From: Muribaculaceae bacterium
Lineage (GTDB): Bacteria; Bacteroidota; Bacteroidia; Bacteroidales; Muribaculaceae
Direction: 5' to 3'
NCBI GenBank assembly: GCA_902836725.1
Contig: CADFRV010000043.1
Span: 1-13,084 of the forward strand
DNA: 13,084 nt
Shown: positions 13,070-13,084 of the stretch, piece by piece
Layout: each line of letters starts with the position of its first letter
Numbering within the stretch: the first letter of the stretch is position 1
The notes under the pieces: generated by a model
The model's input: the letters and a program-made list of their open reading frames with translations, nothing else
Told to the model about the DNA's origin: nothing
Databases searched by the model: none
Translations under genes and position numbers: made by a program

Positions 13070-13084
13070 AATACAACAATCTAT

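Noticed and set aside
12297..13079. Minus-strand open frame of 260 codons opposite obgE and through its terminator
   Set aside because: It runs through a strong terminator hairpin and is antisense to the conserved G domain and acidic tail of Obg; no recognisable domain.

Overview
The window looks like chromosomal DNA from a member of the Bacteroidales, most plausibly a Muribaculaceae-type gut bacterium. Coding DNA is GC-rich and spacers are AT-rich. Promoter-like boxes fit the Bacteroidota -7 consensus TAnnTTTG, and Shine-Dalgarno sequences are weak or absent. One secreted protein has the PCMD plus calycin-like plus C-terminal sorting-tail layout characteristic of Bacteroidales. The IspG is the long, insert-containing form and the class I PurE has the Bacteroidota-like AGMSAALPG loop. 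The genus assignment is inference; no marker gene here proves it.

Layout: a perfect hairpin (1-37) precedes a minus-strand secreted-protein gene (68-1441). A 245-bp divergent spacer follows, holding a promoter for each direction and one copy of a 25-nt repeat. All remaining genes are on the plus strand and tightly spaced: folB, an HD-domain hydrolase, rpoN (sigma-54), a PAP2-like membrane protein, purE, ispG, an M16 peptidase, a NeuC/LegG-type epimerase, a NeuA/LegF-type CMP-sugar synthetase and a CBS-fused sugar nucleotidyltransferase (PtmE-like). A second copy of the 25-nt repeat carries a promoter-like box immediately in front of purE. A 269-bp spacer containing a roughly 185-bp MITE-like imperfect palindrome separates this run from obgE, which ends at a strong terminator hairpin.

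Functionally the run is mostly housekeeping: folate (folB), purine (purE) and isoprenoid (ispG) synthesis, alternative sigma factor, proteolysis and ribosome-associated GTPase. The exception is the neuC-neuA-CBS/nucleotidyltransferase trio, which matches part of a nonulosonic acid (legionaminic- or sialic-acid-like) pathway. The condensing synthase NeuB/LegI and the LegB/LegC enzymes are not in the window.

I do not see a clearly new defence or mobile system. The most interesting items are the partial nonulosonic acid set in a housekeeping operon, the duplicated 25-nt promoter-like block, and the MITE-like palindrome between the PtmE-like gene and obgE. No CRISPR array, tRNA, rRNA or transposase gene is visible, and no gene-free stretch exceeds 300 bases.
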